Origin: Chitinophaga pinensis
GTDB taxonomy: Bacteria; Bacteroidota; Bacteroidia; UKL13-3
Assembly: GCA_945898275.1 (NCBI GenBank)
Contig: CAMDHZ010000014.1
Coordinates: forward strand, 18,665 to 82,664
Direction: 5' to 3'
Length of the DNA: 64,000 bases
This document shows positions 56,597-64,000 of the stretch, in pieces. Both the position numbers and the translations under genes were made by a program. The notes beneath the pieces are model-generated. The model did no database searches and was not told the DNA's origin. It was given only the letters and a program-made list of their open reading frames with translations. Each line of letters starts with the position of its first letter. The stretch's first letter is position 1.

Positions 56597-57829
56597 ATGT
56601 TTGACATAGACAAATGGCAGGAGATATTTGCAAACATTAGGAAGAATAGGTTAAGAACTTTTCTTACTGGGTTTAGTGTAAGTTGGGGAATCTTTATGTT
56701 AATGGTTTTATTAGGCGCAGGCAATGGACTAAAAAATGGTGTCGAAAATCAATTTAGCAGAGATGCAACCAATAGTGTTTGGTTAAATGCTGGCAAAACA
56801 TCTTTGGCCTTTGAAGGCTATCAGCCGAGTAGAGAAATACGTTTCACGAATGAGGATTTTGACTTGGTTCAAACCAGCTATAAAAACTATGAACACATAA
56901 GTTCTAGGATGCACATGTGGGACATTAATCTTATTAGTTACAAAAATAAGTATGGTAATTTTAACATGAAGGGAGTGCACCCCGGCATGGTCTTTCCTGA
57001 GAAAATTGTGGTGGAAAAAGGAAGATTTATAAATGATTTAGATATTAAAGAGTCTAGAAAAGTTGCTTGTGTTAGTAGGAAAATTGTAGAAGAGTTATTT
57101 ATAAAGGAAGAACCCTTAGGAAAAGAAATTAACATCAATGGAATATTGTTTAAAGTGGTAGGTGTTTTCTTTGATGGAGGCGGCGACCAAGACAATAGAC
57201 GAGCTTACGTACCTGTTTCTACAACTCAAAAGGCCTTTACAGGTAACAATAAAATAGACCAAATTGTAATGACAGTTGCTCCCGAAGACATGGAACGCAC
57301 AGATGAAATTACGGAAGACCTAAGAAAAATTTTAGCTGCTAAACACCATTTTGACCCAAACGACCAAAAGGCTGTTTTTCTCTGGAATAACTTAAAAGAA
57401 TACAGAAAAATAATGGGTTTGATGGATGGCATAACCATTTTTATTTGGATCATTGGCATTGGAACGCTCATTGCTGGAATCGTGGGTGTGAGCAACATCA
57501 TGATGATAGTGGTAAAGGAAAGAACCAACGAAATTGGAATTCGAAAAGCACTTGGTGCAACACCTAATAGCATAGTAGCCCTTATTTTACAAGAGTCAAT
57601 TTTCATTACTTCCTTATTTGGCTATACAGGCTTGATATCAGGCGTGTTTTTGGTAGAAGCTTTTCAGCAATTTGTACCAGATTCAGATTTCTTTAGTAAG
57701 CCAGAAGTTGAATTAAGCGTAGCCTTACAAGCCATGGCATTACTTGTGATTGCAGGATTATTGGCAGGGTATTTTCCTGCAAGAAAGGCCTCAAAAGTTG
57801 AACCGATAGAAGCATTGAGGGCAGATTAA
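56597..57829 (+). CDS. ABC transporter permease, MacB/FtsX family (first)
   Basis: A 410-residue four-helix MacB-type permease. NRLRTFLTGFSVSWGIFMLM forms the first helix, followed by a periplasmic MacB_PCD domain (about 45-250). Helices 2-4 belong to the FtsX domain (GIGTLIAGIVGVSNIMMIVV, KERTNEIGIRKALGA). The end PARKASKVEPIEALRAD is the standard closing motif. It lacks its own ATPase, unlike E. coli MacB. The second permease starts immediately after the stop codon. Confidence 0.93.
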   Translation: MFDIDKWQEIFANIRKNRLRTFLTGFSVSWGIFMLMVLLGAGNGLKNGVENQFSRDATNSVWLNAGKTSLAFEGYQPSREIRFTNEDFDLVQTSYKNYEHISSRMHMWDINLISYKNKYGNFNMKGVHPGMVFPEKIVVEKGRFINDLDIKESRKVACVSRKIVEELFIKEEPLGKEININGILFKVVGVFFDGGGDQDNRRAYVPVSTTQKAFTGNNKIDQIVMTVAPEDMERTDEITEDLRKILAAKHHFDPNDQKAVFLWNNLKEYRKIMGLMDGITIFIWIIGIGTLIAGIVGVSNIMMIVVKERTNEIGIRKALGATPNSIVALILQESIFITSLFGYTGLISGVFLVEAFQQFVPDSDFFSKPEVELSVALQAMALLVIAGLLAGYFPARKASKVEPIEALRAD

Positions 57830-59089
57830 ATGAACATAGACGGAGATAGATTAAACGAAATTTGGCAAACCCTTAGCAAGAATAAGTTAAGGACCTTACT
57901 CACTGCTTTTGGTGTATTTTGGGGTATTTTTATGCTCGTAATCATGCTAGGTTCAGGCCAAGGATTGCAAAATGGCGTTACACGCTCTTTTAGTGGCAAT
58001 GCTGTGAATGCAGTTTACCTATGGACACAATCTACTTCGGTTCCGTATAAAGGCCTGCCAAGAGGAAGAAGTTTTAATTTTCATCAAGACGATATTCAAG
58101 CTATTAAAGATAATGTGCCCGAAATTGAGGTATTAGCTCCTTCTGCTCAATTAGGTGGTTATAGAGGTGAGAACAATGTAAGTCATGGGGTCAAAACTGG
58201 TCCGTTTGTTGTTCGTGGCGATTACCCAGAAAACAAAGTGATACAAAACCTAACCGTTTTGAGGGGAAGATATATCAATGAGTTAGACATAAAAGAAAAG
58301 CGAAAGGTCTGCATAATTGCAGGTCGCGTTCAAGAAATTTTATTTGAAAAATCTGAAGATCCACTTAATAAGTACATTCAAGTAAATGGCACCTATTTTA
58401 AAGTAGTAGGAACAATTGGAATTAACAAGGATGGTGAAAATGCAGAAGAGAAATTACAAACCATTTATGTGCCTTTTACTACGTTTCAGCAGGCGTTTAA
58501 TTGGGGAGGTAGAATAGGTTGGTTTAGTTTGACCGCAAAGCCTCAGTTTGAAGCAAGCTTGGTGGAAGGAAAGGTAAAATCAATTTTAGCGCAAAGGCAT
58601 AAAATTTCTCCAGACGACCCATATGCAATTGGTAGCTGGAACATGGAAAAAGAGTTTAGTAAAATTCAAGGCCTTTTTGCTGGTATTAGCATGTTGGTTT
58701 GGGTGGTAGGTATTGGAACTTTACTAGCAGGAGTGATAGGTGTAAGCAATATCATGTTAATTATTGTTAAGGAAAGAACAAGAGAAATTGGCGTTAGAAG
58801 AGCTATTGGTGCTACGCCTATGTCTATAATTTCTCAAATTGTTGCTGAAAGCATTTTGTTAACTTCTTTGGCTGGCTACTTAGGTCTAGTAGCGGGTGTG
58901 TTTATAATGGAAGGCATAAGTAAGGCAATCGAAGGTCAAGAAACTGGCATGTTTTATCAGCCTGGTGTTGAATTGCATGTAGCCATCAAAGCGATTGTAA
59001 TAGTTGTGGTTTGTGGAGCCTTGGCAGGCATCATTCCAGCCCGCAAGGCAGTTGCTATTAAACCTGTTGAAGCATTGCGATATGAATAA
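57830..59089 (+). CDS. ABC transporter permease, MacB/FtsX family (second)
   Basis: A 419-residue paralogue of the preceding permease with the same layout: NKLRTLLTAFGVFWGIFMLV, periplasmic domain, then GIGTLLAGVIGVSNIMLII and KERTREIGVRRAIGA, ending PARKAVAIKPVEALRYE. The pair probably forms a heterodimer, each with four helices, around the shared ATPase. The exported substrate is unknown. The adaptor gene follows after 29 bases. Confidence 0.93.
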   Translation: MNIDGDRLNEIWQTLSKNKLRTLLTAFGVFWGIFMLVIMLGSGQGLQNGVTRSFSGNAVNAVYLWTQSTSVPYKGLPRGRSFNFHQDDIQAIKDNVPEIEVLAPSAQLGGYRGENNVSHGVKTGPFVVRGDYPENKVIQNLTVLRGRYINELDIKEKRKVCIIAGRVQEILFEKSEDPLNKYIQVNGTYFKVVGTIGINKDGENAEEKLQTIYVPFTTFQQAFNWGGRIGWFSLTAKPQFEASLVEGKVKSILAQRHKISPDDPYAIGSWNMEKEFSKIQGLFAGISMLVWVVGIGTLLAGVIGVSNIMLIIVKERTREIGVRRAIGATPMSIISQIVAESILLTSLAGYLGLVAGVFIMEGISKAIEGQETGMFYQPGVELHVAIKAIVIVVVCGALAGIIPARKAVAIKPVEALRYE

Positions 59090-59118
59090 TTATAAGTATT
59101 GAAAAAGTAAATTAGTAT

Positions 59119-60207
59119 ATGAAAAATATCATTAGGATAAGTCTTTTGGTTGCATTAGCAATTTTGTTTGTATATACCATTTGGTTTTTGTATCAAAAAT
59201 CTGAAGAAAAACCTATCGTGTATAAAACAGTGGCTCCCTTTAAAGCAAATATTGTAAAGAAAACTGTTGCAACAGGCGCTGTGTTGCCGCGACGTGAGGT
59301 GAACATTAAGCCGCAAGTTTCGGGAATCATAGAAAAACTTTATGTAGTAGCAGGAGAAAAGGTTAAAAAGGGAGATATGATTGCGCGCATTAGGATTATC
59401 CCAAATATGTTAAATCTTGCCAATGCAGAAAGCAGACTTAATAGGGCAAAACTTGCTTTTGACAATTCAAAAATAGACTTAGACCGTAATCAAAAATTGT
59501 TTGAAAGTAAGATGATTGCATATGCAGATTTTCAACAAATTCAATTGGCATTTAATAATGCACGTGAGGAGTTAGATGCTGCAGAAAACAATATTCAATT
59601 AATAAAGGAAGGGGTGAGCAAGAGTTCTGGAAAAGCCACTAATACCATTGTTAGAAGCACCATAGACGGCATGGTGTTAGATGTTCCGCTAAAGGAAGGA
59701 AGTAGTGTAATTGAAAGCAATACTTTTAATGAAGGCACTACCATTGCAACTATTGCTGATATGGGTGAAATGATTTTTGAAGGAAAGGTAGATGAAAGCG
59801 AAGTAGGGAAAATTAAACCTGGTATGAATTTAATTTTAACTGTCGGGGCAATTGATGCAGATAAATTTGATGCCACTTTAGAATACATCGCACCAAAAGG
59901 TGTAAAAGAAAATGGTGCCATTCAGTTTTTAATAAAAGCAAGTGTTAAACTAAAATCTAATTTGTTTTTACGTGCTGGTTACAGCGCCAATGCCGATATT
60001 GTTTTGGCGCATAAAGATAGTGTGCTTAGCATTCCGGAATCTGTACTTCAGTTTGAAAAAGAACTAGCTTTTGTGGAAGTAGAAACTTCAACGCAAGTAT
60101 TTGAAAGACGCGCCATTAAACTGGGTTTAAGTGATGGAATTAACATTGAGATTTTAGAAGGCATAACAGCGGCTGATAAAGTAAAGGATCCAAATATTGC
60201 CCCTTAA
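59119..60207 (+). CDS. MacA-type periplasmic adaptor (membrane fusion protein)
   Basis: A 362-residue adaptor anchored by one N-terminal span (IIRISLLVALAILFVYTIWF). A lipoyl-like half-motif (ATGAVLPRREVNIKPQVSGI) and its return half flank an alpha-hairpin of about 80 residues (SRLNRAKLAFDNSKIDLDRN). Barrel and membrane-proximal domains follow. It would link the permeases to an outer-membrane channel, but no TolC-like gene is in this cluster; a channel encoded elsewhere must be assumed for tripartite export. Confidence 0.92.
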   Translation: MKNIIRISLLVALAILFVYTIWFLYQKSEEKPIVYKTVAPFKANIVKKTVATGAVLPRREVNIKPQVSGIIEKLYVVAGEKVKKGDMIARIRIIPNMLNLANAESRLNRAKLAFDNSKIDLDRNQKLFESKMIAYADFQQIQLAFNNAREELDAAENNIQLIKEGVSKSSGKATNTIVRSTIDGMVLDVPLKEGSSVIESNTFNEGTTIATIADMGEMIFEGKVDESEVGKIKPGMNLILTVGAIDADKFDATLEYIAPKGVKENGAIQFLIKASVKLKSNLFLRAGYSANADIVLAHKDSVLSIPESVLQFEKELAFVEVETSTQVFERRAIKLGLSDGINIEILEGITAADKVKDPNIAP

Positions 60208-60211
60208 TTCC

Positions 60212-60219
60212 TATATTTG
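60212..60219 (+). promoter_or_regulatory. -7 box upstream of the OmpA-DUF6624 gene
   Basis: TATATTTG, 17 bases before the ATG at 60237, with no well-spaced -33 element. It may let this gene be transcribed apart from the transporter. Confidence 0.4.
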
Positions 60220-60236
60220 GGTATAGGTAATGCAAT

Positions 60237-61631
60237 ATGAAGATTAAAATTCTGTGGTTATTTTGCTTTCTTGGTTCAATACAAATTGCGAGGGCACAGT
60301 CAAAGTTAACTTGCAGCATATACTTTGAAAATGGAATAAGTTCTATTCAAGTTATTGAGAAAAATAAGTTGCAAGCCGCTCTGGTAAAGTTTGATTCTAC
60401 CAGACGTTATACCTTTGAAATTGTTGCCTATGCCGATCAAGTGGGTAATGCCAAGGCTAATTTAAAACTTGCAGAAAATAGAGCGAAGTCGGTTCAAACC
60501 GAATTGCTAGCACTTTTGCCAAATGCTACTATTGTTGTTAAACCAATAGGCGAAATAGGTTCAACCCACATCGACTCCTTGAAGTATAATAGAAGGGTAG
60601 ATGTGTTTAGGACAGTTTATGTTAAGCCTAAAAGAAACCTTGCCAAGGACGATATTGTAATTGGTGAAAGCATTGTATTGACTGGAATTTTATTTGTGGG
60701 TGGAAGTTCAGAACTGCTTCCAAATTCCTTTAAACCTTTGGATTCTTTAGTAGCTATTTTAAATGAAAGGAAAGAGTATGTTGTATCGCTTTTGGGGCAC
60801 TATAATCCTTATACTAATTTTTCTGAGATAAAACCTAATCCAAATGAAGATGAGTTTGATAATAAAACTGGACTCAAAAATTTATCTTATGCACGTGCAA
60901 ATGTGGTGATGGAATATTTTATTGCCAATGGTATTGAGAGCAACAGATTGGCTTGTTTTGGACTCAAAGGCACACAGCCAATTAATAAAATAGATGTTGG
61001 TTTGAACCGAAGAGTTGAAGTGGTTTTGAAAAGGGTGCGTATTAAAGATAAATCAAGTGAATGGGAGCAAGTAATTGAGCGGTCGAAAAAGGAAAGGGCC
61101 TTGATAGAAAGTGCCTTTAATTTTAAAGCAATTGCAGCCTTAGACAGTATTTATTTTAGGGATCAGGCGCTGCGCAATCAAATTTCTGAGATTGAAAAAA
61201 CTGAAGGAAATCACTCAAAAGCGATGGATTCTATTTGGCTTCAGCTTAACAAATCTGATGCAGAGAATTTGAAAGTGGTAGAGGATTTAATTAGCAAGTA
61301 TGGTTGGCTCAAAAGGTCTAGCATTGGATATAGGGGAGAGATGACCTTGTTTTTAGTCATTCAACATGCACCCTTGCTTGTACAAAAGAAGTATTTTCCT
61401 TTTATGCAGGCTGCCGTTAAAAAGGAAGAAGCAAGTGCTATAAACTTAGCTTATTTAGAGGATAGAATTTTGGTGAGTGAGGGTAAAAAGCAGTTGTATG
61501 GAACCCAGTTACAGCGTAATGATAAAACAGGTAAGTATGAACTTGCGCCAACCCAAGACGAGAAAAATCTTAATATACGACGCGCAAAAATTGGCTTAGA
61601 ACCAATTGAGGTTTATTTGAAGAGCTTTTAA
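60237..61631 (+). CDS. Exported protein with two OmpA-like domains and a DUF6624-like C-terminus
   Basis: A 464-residue exported protein (signal MKIKILWLFCFLGSIQIARA). Two OmpA C-terminal-like domains follow: the first around YADQVGNAKANLKLAENRAK and NRRVDVF, the second around LLGHYNPY, LSYARANVVMEYFIANGI and GLNRRVEVV. Both look suited to peptidoglycan binding. Residues about 300-464 match DUF6624 (DQALRNQISEIEK, GWLKRSSIGYRGEMTLFLVI, YLEDRILVSEGKKQLYGTQL). It lies 29 bases after the adaptor gene. The combination is unusual; function unknown. Confidence 0.8.
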   Translation: MKIKILWLFCFLGSIQIARAQSKLTCSIYFENGISSIQVIEKNKLQAALVKFDSTRRYTFEIVAYADQVGNAKANLKLAENRAKSVQTELLALLPNATIVVKPIGEIGSTHIDSLKYNRRVDVFRTVYVKPKRNLAKDDIVIGESIVLTGILFVGGSSELLPNSFKPLDSLVAILNERKEYVVSLLGHYNPYTNFSEIKPNPNEDEFDNKTGLKNLSYARANVVMEYFIANGIESNRLACFGLKGTQPINKIDVGLNRRVEVVLKRVRIKDKSSEWEQVIERSKKERALIESAFNFKAIAALDSIYFRDQALRNQISEIEKTEGNHSKAMDSIWLQLNKSDAENLKVVEDLISKYGWLKRSSIGYRGEMTLFLVIQHAPLLVQKKYFPFMQAAVKKEEASAINLAYLEDRILVSEGKKQLYGTQLQRNDKTGKYELAPTQDEKNLNIRRAKIGLEPIEVYLKSF

Positions 61632-61665
61632 TTTGTTTCTAAGTTTCTCAAGATAAATAATCTGA

Positions 61666-62925
61666 TTAGGTTAAATCAATGGCTTTTGGTTTAAAGAAGA
61701 TTGCTTTTATTCTAGGTTGAATTATTCTTTCCGCAATATGGCTGGCTAAAATTAGTGCTAGTAAATATAAAGTAAATTTAATTTCTAGGCCAAATTGCAT
61801 TTGCGAGAAATAATTGATGTGTGTGAAGTACGAAAGTATTGGAAAATGAAACACATACATGGCATAGGAAATACTTCCTAAATAAGTTGTAATGCTAAAA
61901 ATTATTTTCGAAATTTGTTTAGAAAAATAGTTGTTCGTAAGCAAAAACAAACTAAAGATATAAACCCAAAAGTGCGCTCTAAATTGTGAGAAGTACTTAA
62001 TAGGATTATCTAAAATTGGTGGCCCATATTTTAGGAGAGGCCAACTAAAAATTATTCCCCTACCGATTTTTGAATTTAAGAAATGTTTCGAATTTGAAAA
62101 ATTAACCAAAAGGTATAAGCAAAAGGGTATTAAATATAAGTCGTGAAGATTGATAGCATTTAGTACCCAACTAATTTCCCTTTTTACCAAAAAAAACTGA
62201 TCTAAATAGTCTATTCTTAAATTAGAAATCAAGGATGCAAATATTCCGAAACAGAATAGTATAACTAAATTACCCGCAAAAACCTGCTCGGTATTAGATT
62301 CAGAATTGATTTTAAATTTAGAAAAATACAAACCAAACAGCCAAAAAGAAAAGCCAAATAAAATTGAAAATAACTTTACTTCAGTATAATAGTGATTAAA
62401 AAAATAAATATTTACAAACCCTAAAATCAGTGTGGCAAAGGCCAATGGAAGCACTCTAATTTTATAAAATGAGATAGGAATGAAAATTATGTAAAAGACC
62501 ATTTCATATTGTAGTGACCAAAGTGGGTTTGCTTCCATAAAAATTGGACGAAATATCCCGAAAATGAAGAAGATATAGTCTTGGAATATTTTTAAACTAA
62601 ATACACCATTTACATAGGTAATTGGAATTAAAATTCCAATAGTCATTATGAATATGGGATATATTCTTACCCATCTTTTTTTAGCATAGAGCAGAATTTC
62701 TTTGAGATTGGTGAGGGGTTTGGTTGATAAACCAATAACATATCCTGACAAACAAAAGAAAATTAGTACTGCTAAGTGCGAATCAAATGAAATCCCTTTA
62801 AATAGGTTAAAAACTAAGGTCCTATCTAGATAATTTCCATAAAAGTTAAGGTGTCCCATTACTACAATAAATGCAGCAATTCCTCTTAGGCTTTCAAGAG
62901 CGTTATAATTTTTACTAATTTGCAT
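61666..62925 (-). CDS. Acyltransferase 3 family membrane protein
   Basis: A 419-residue inner-membrane O-acyltransferase (OafA/NolL type). About ten hydrophobic segments; the N-terminal signature [20 protein letters not shown] includes the conserved Arg and the catalytic His. [14 protein letters not shown] in mid-protein is also typical. Such enzymes modify surface polysaccharides or antibiotics. The ATG at 62925 limits overlap with the CoA-transferase gene to 11 bases; one at 62964 would lengthen it. It occupies the position where CoA-transferase subunit B might be expected. Confidence 0.9.
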   Translation of the reverse strand: MQISKNYNALESLRGIAAFIVVMGHLNFYGNYLDRTLVFNLFKGISFDSHLAVLIFFCLSGYVIGLSTKPLTNLKEILLYAKKRWVRIYPIFIMTIGILIPITYVNGVFSLKIFQDYIFFIFGIFRPIFMEANPLWSLQYEMVFYIIFIPISFYKIRVLPLAFATLILGFVNIYFFNHYYTEVKLFSILFGFSFWLFGLYFSKFKINSESNTEQVFAGNLVILFCFGIFASLISNLRIDYLDQFFLVKREISWVLNAINLHDLYLIPFCLYLLVNFSNSKHFLNSKIGRGIIFSWPLLKYGPPILDNPIKYFSQFRAHFWVYIFSLFLLTNNYFSKQISKIIFSITTYLGSISYAMYVFHFPILSYFTHINYFSQMQFGLEIKFTLYLLALILASHIAERIIQPRIKAIFFKPKAIDLT

Positions 62926-63616
62926 TTCTGGTAGTTTTCTGTTCAATGCGCTTTTCATATTCACTACCTTGGAAAATTCTATTCACATAAATACCAGGTG
63001 TATGAATCATATCTGGGTCTAAAGTTCCAGGAGGTACTAATTCTTCTACTTCTGCAATCGTAATTTTGCCAGCCATAGCCATCAATGGATTGAAGTTTCT
63101 AGAGGTGGCCCTGAAGATCAAATTGCCGTGAGTATCGCCTTTCCATGCTTTTACGATTGCGAAATCACTCTTAAATGCTTGCTCAAGCAAGTAAGTTTTG
63201 CCATCAAATTCTCTTGTTTCTTTTCCAATTGCCACTTCAGTGCCAACACCAGCTGGAGTATAAATTGCTGGCATTCCATAACCTGTTGCCAAGCATCTTG
63301 TTGCTAAAGTTCCTTGTGGAATTAATTCTACTTCTAATTCGCCACTCAATAATTGACGTTCAAATTCTGCATTTTCTCCTACATAGGAAGAAATCATTTT
63401 CTTTACTTGTTTGGTTTTTAGCATTAGTCCAATGCCAAAATCATCAACTCCTGCATTATTTGAAATACACGTTAAGTTTTTTGTTCCTTTTTGAACCAAA
63501 GCCGAAATGCAGTTTTCTGGAATGCCACAGAGACCAAATCCTCCTAGCATAATTACTGCACCATCTTCAATGTCTTTTATAGCCTCTTGAGCATTTTTAA
63601 CTACTTTATTTAGCAT
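62915..63616 (-). CDS. 3-Oxoacid CoA-transferase subunit A
   Basis: A 233-residue alpha subunit of succinyl-CoA:3-ketoacid (acetoacetate) CoA-transferase. The CoA-transferase signature [16 protein letters not shown] is at about 18-33; then [15 protein letters not shown] and [20 protein letters not shown]. The active-site Glu is on the beta subunit, which is not encoded next to it. Cytoplasmic. clpS lies 9 bases upstream on the same strand. Confidence 0.92.
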   Translation of the reverse strand: MLNKVVKNAQEAIKDIEDGAVIMLGGFGLCGIPENCISALVQKGTKNLTCISNNAGVDDFGIGLMLKTKQVKKMISSYVGENAEFERQLLSGELEVELIPQGTLATRCLATGYGMPAIYTPAGVGTEVAIGKETREFDGKTYLLEQAFKSDFAIVKAWKGDTHGNLIFRATSRNFNPLMAMAGKITIAEVEELVPPGTLDPDMIHTPGIYVNRIFQGSEYEKRIEQKTTRNAN

Positions 63617-63625
63617 ATTACTTTT

Positions 63626-63907
63626 TTATGATTCTACTACTGCTGATAAATCTCTGTCGCATAATGCGGTGCAGATGTCTTGCATTTCTGTTAATTCTCC
63701 TGACTTCACAATCGCTTTGCCTTTAAAATGAACTAACATCGCACATTGTTCGGCTTGCAAGGCATCATGGCCACAAATTTCCACCAAACATTCAATAACC
63801 CAATCAAAAGTATTTACCTCGTCATTGTATAGCACCACTTGGTAACTATTTTCAATGGCTTCTAATACATCCGAATCTTCTTGCGTTTTTGTAACTTCTT
63901 TCAGCAT
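63626..63907 (-). CDS. clpS: ATP-dependent Clp protease adaptor ClpS
   Basis: A 93-residue N-end-rule adaptor that delivers substrates to ClpA/ClpC-type proteases. The core YQVVLYNDEVNTFDWVIE (about 23-40) includes the conserved NDE/NT residues of the recognition pocket; AMLVHFKGKAIVKSGEL gives the conserved H-x-G-x-A-x-V-x-x-G pattern. Length is typical. It lies between plsY (3 bases upstream) and the CoA-transferase gene, likely in one unit. Confidence 0.94.
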   Translation of the reverse strand: MLKEVTKTQEDSDVLEAIENSYQVVLYNDEVNTFDWVIECLVEICGHDALQAEQCAMLVHFKGKAIVKSGELTEMQDICTALCDRDLSAVVES

Positions 63908-63910
63908 ACT

Positions 63911-64000
63911 TTATTTACTACTTTCAATTTCAGGCTTTTTGCTGAACGAGAATCTTGCTTCTGTGCCAGCTCTCAATCGTTTTAGATTAGTTCTATGTGT
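63911..64000 (-). CDS. plsY: Glycerol-3-phosphate acyltransferase PlsY, C-terminal end only
   Basis: The last 29 residues of a gene that continues beyond the right window edge. HRTNLKRLRAGTEARFSFSK resembles the C-terminus of PlsY, where HxxNIKRLxxGxE is conserved. PlsY transfers acyl from acyl-phosphate to glycerol-3-phosphate in the inner membrane. The call rests on this short tail, so it is moderate. It ends 3 bases before clpS. Confidence 0.6.
   Translation of the reverse strand, partial: THRTNLKRLRAGTEARFSFSKKPEIESSK

Overview
This 64 kb window is chromosomal DNA from a member of the phylum Bacteroidota. Evidence: AT-rich sequence, almost no Shine-Dalgarno sites, several promoters of the TTTG / TAnnTTTG type, a secreted protease with a type IX secretion (T9SS) sorting domain, menaquinone genes, TonB-type outer-membrane proteins and a tRNA without encoded CCA. 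I cannot place it below phylum with confidence. Gene density is high. I saw no insertion sequence, prophage or CRISPR array, so this looks like core genome with a few accessory islands.

Layout. 1-5.6 kb: 3' end of a GH2 beta-mannosidase, a DinB-like protein, a small ABM-like protein, a mannose-1-phosphate guanylyltransferase and RecQ. 5.6-8.3 kb: Kup potassium transporter and a TonB C-terminal domain protein. 8.3-17.8 kb: a long minus-strand block with two methyltransferases, a porin, IMP dehydrogenase, a lytic transglycosylase, a GH3-family enzyme, an M28 peptidase, PurS, phosphatidylserine synthase and two overlapping mini-genes (a zinc-ribbon protein and a membrane peptide). 17.8-22.8 kb: a gene-poor, hairpin-rich stretch, then a small exported protein and a 1264-residue T9SS subtilase. 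22.8-27 kb: polyprenyl synthase, RadA, a HAD phosphatase and a geranylgeranylglyceryl phosphate synthase homologue. 27-34.8 kb: a B12-dependent ribonucleotide reductase behind a structured leader, YfhO-like protein, a cysteine-rich mini-protein, Pgk and VanZ. 34.8-43.4 kb: a hybrid sensor kinase, menC-menA, a ClC channel whose start codon overlaps that of menA, and a sensor/response-regulator pair in which the sensor lacks an ATPase domain. 43.6-47.8 kb: tRNA(CAT), VOC protein, acyltransferase, amidohydrolase, MarR regulator and YceI. 48-53.9 kb: HutU, a beta-barrel protein and a probable metal-uptake locus (His/Cys-rich small exported protein, TonB receptor, His/Asp-rich lipoprotein). 54-61.6 kb: S9 peptidase, ABC ATPase, two MacB-type permeases, MacA-type adaptor and an OmpA-DUF6624 fusion. 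61.7-64 kb: acyltransferase 3, CoA-transferase subunit A, ClpS and the end of plsY.

The most striking signal is not a gene. A 10-bp interrupted palindrome, GGTT(CA/TG)AACC, occurs 17 times by eye, where under 0.1 would be expected from base composition. It lies inside genes in all three reading frames and in both orientations, as well as between genes. Next in interest is the metal-uptake locus, where two adjacent genes both have CTG where a start codon should be. Others are a REC plus ATPase-less kinase pair, divergent genes sharing one CATG start, and two hairpin-rich leaders.
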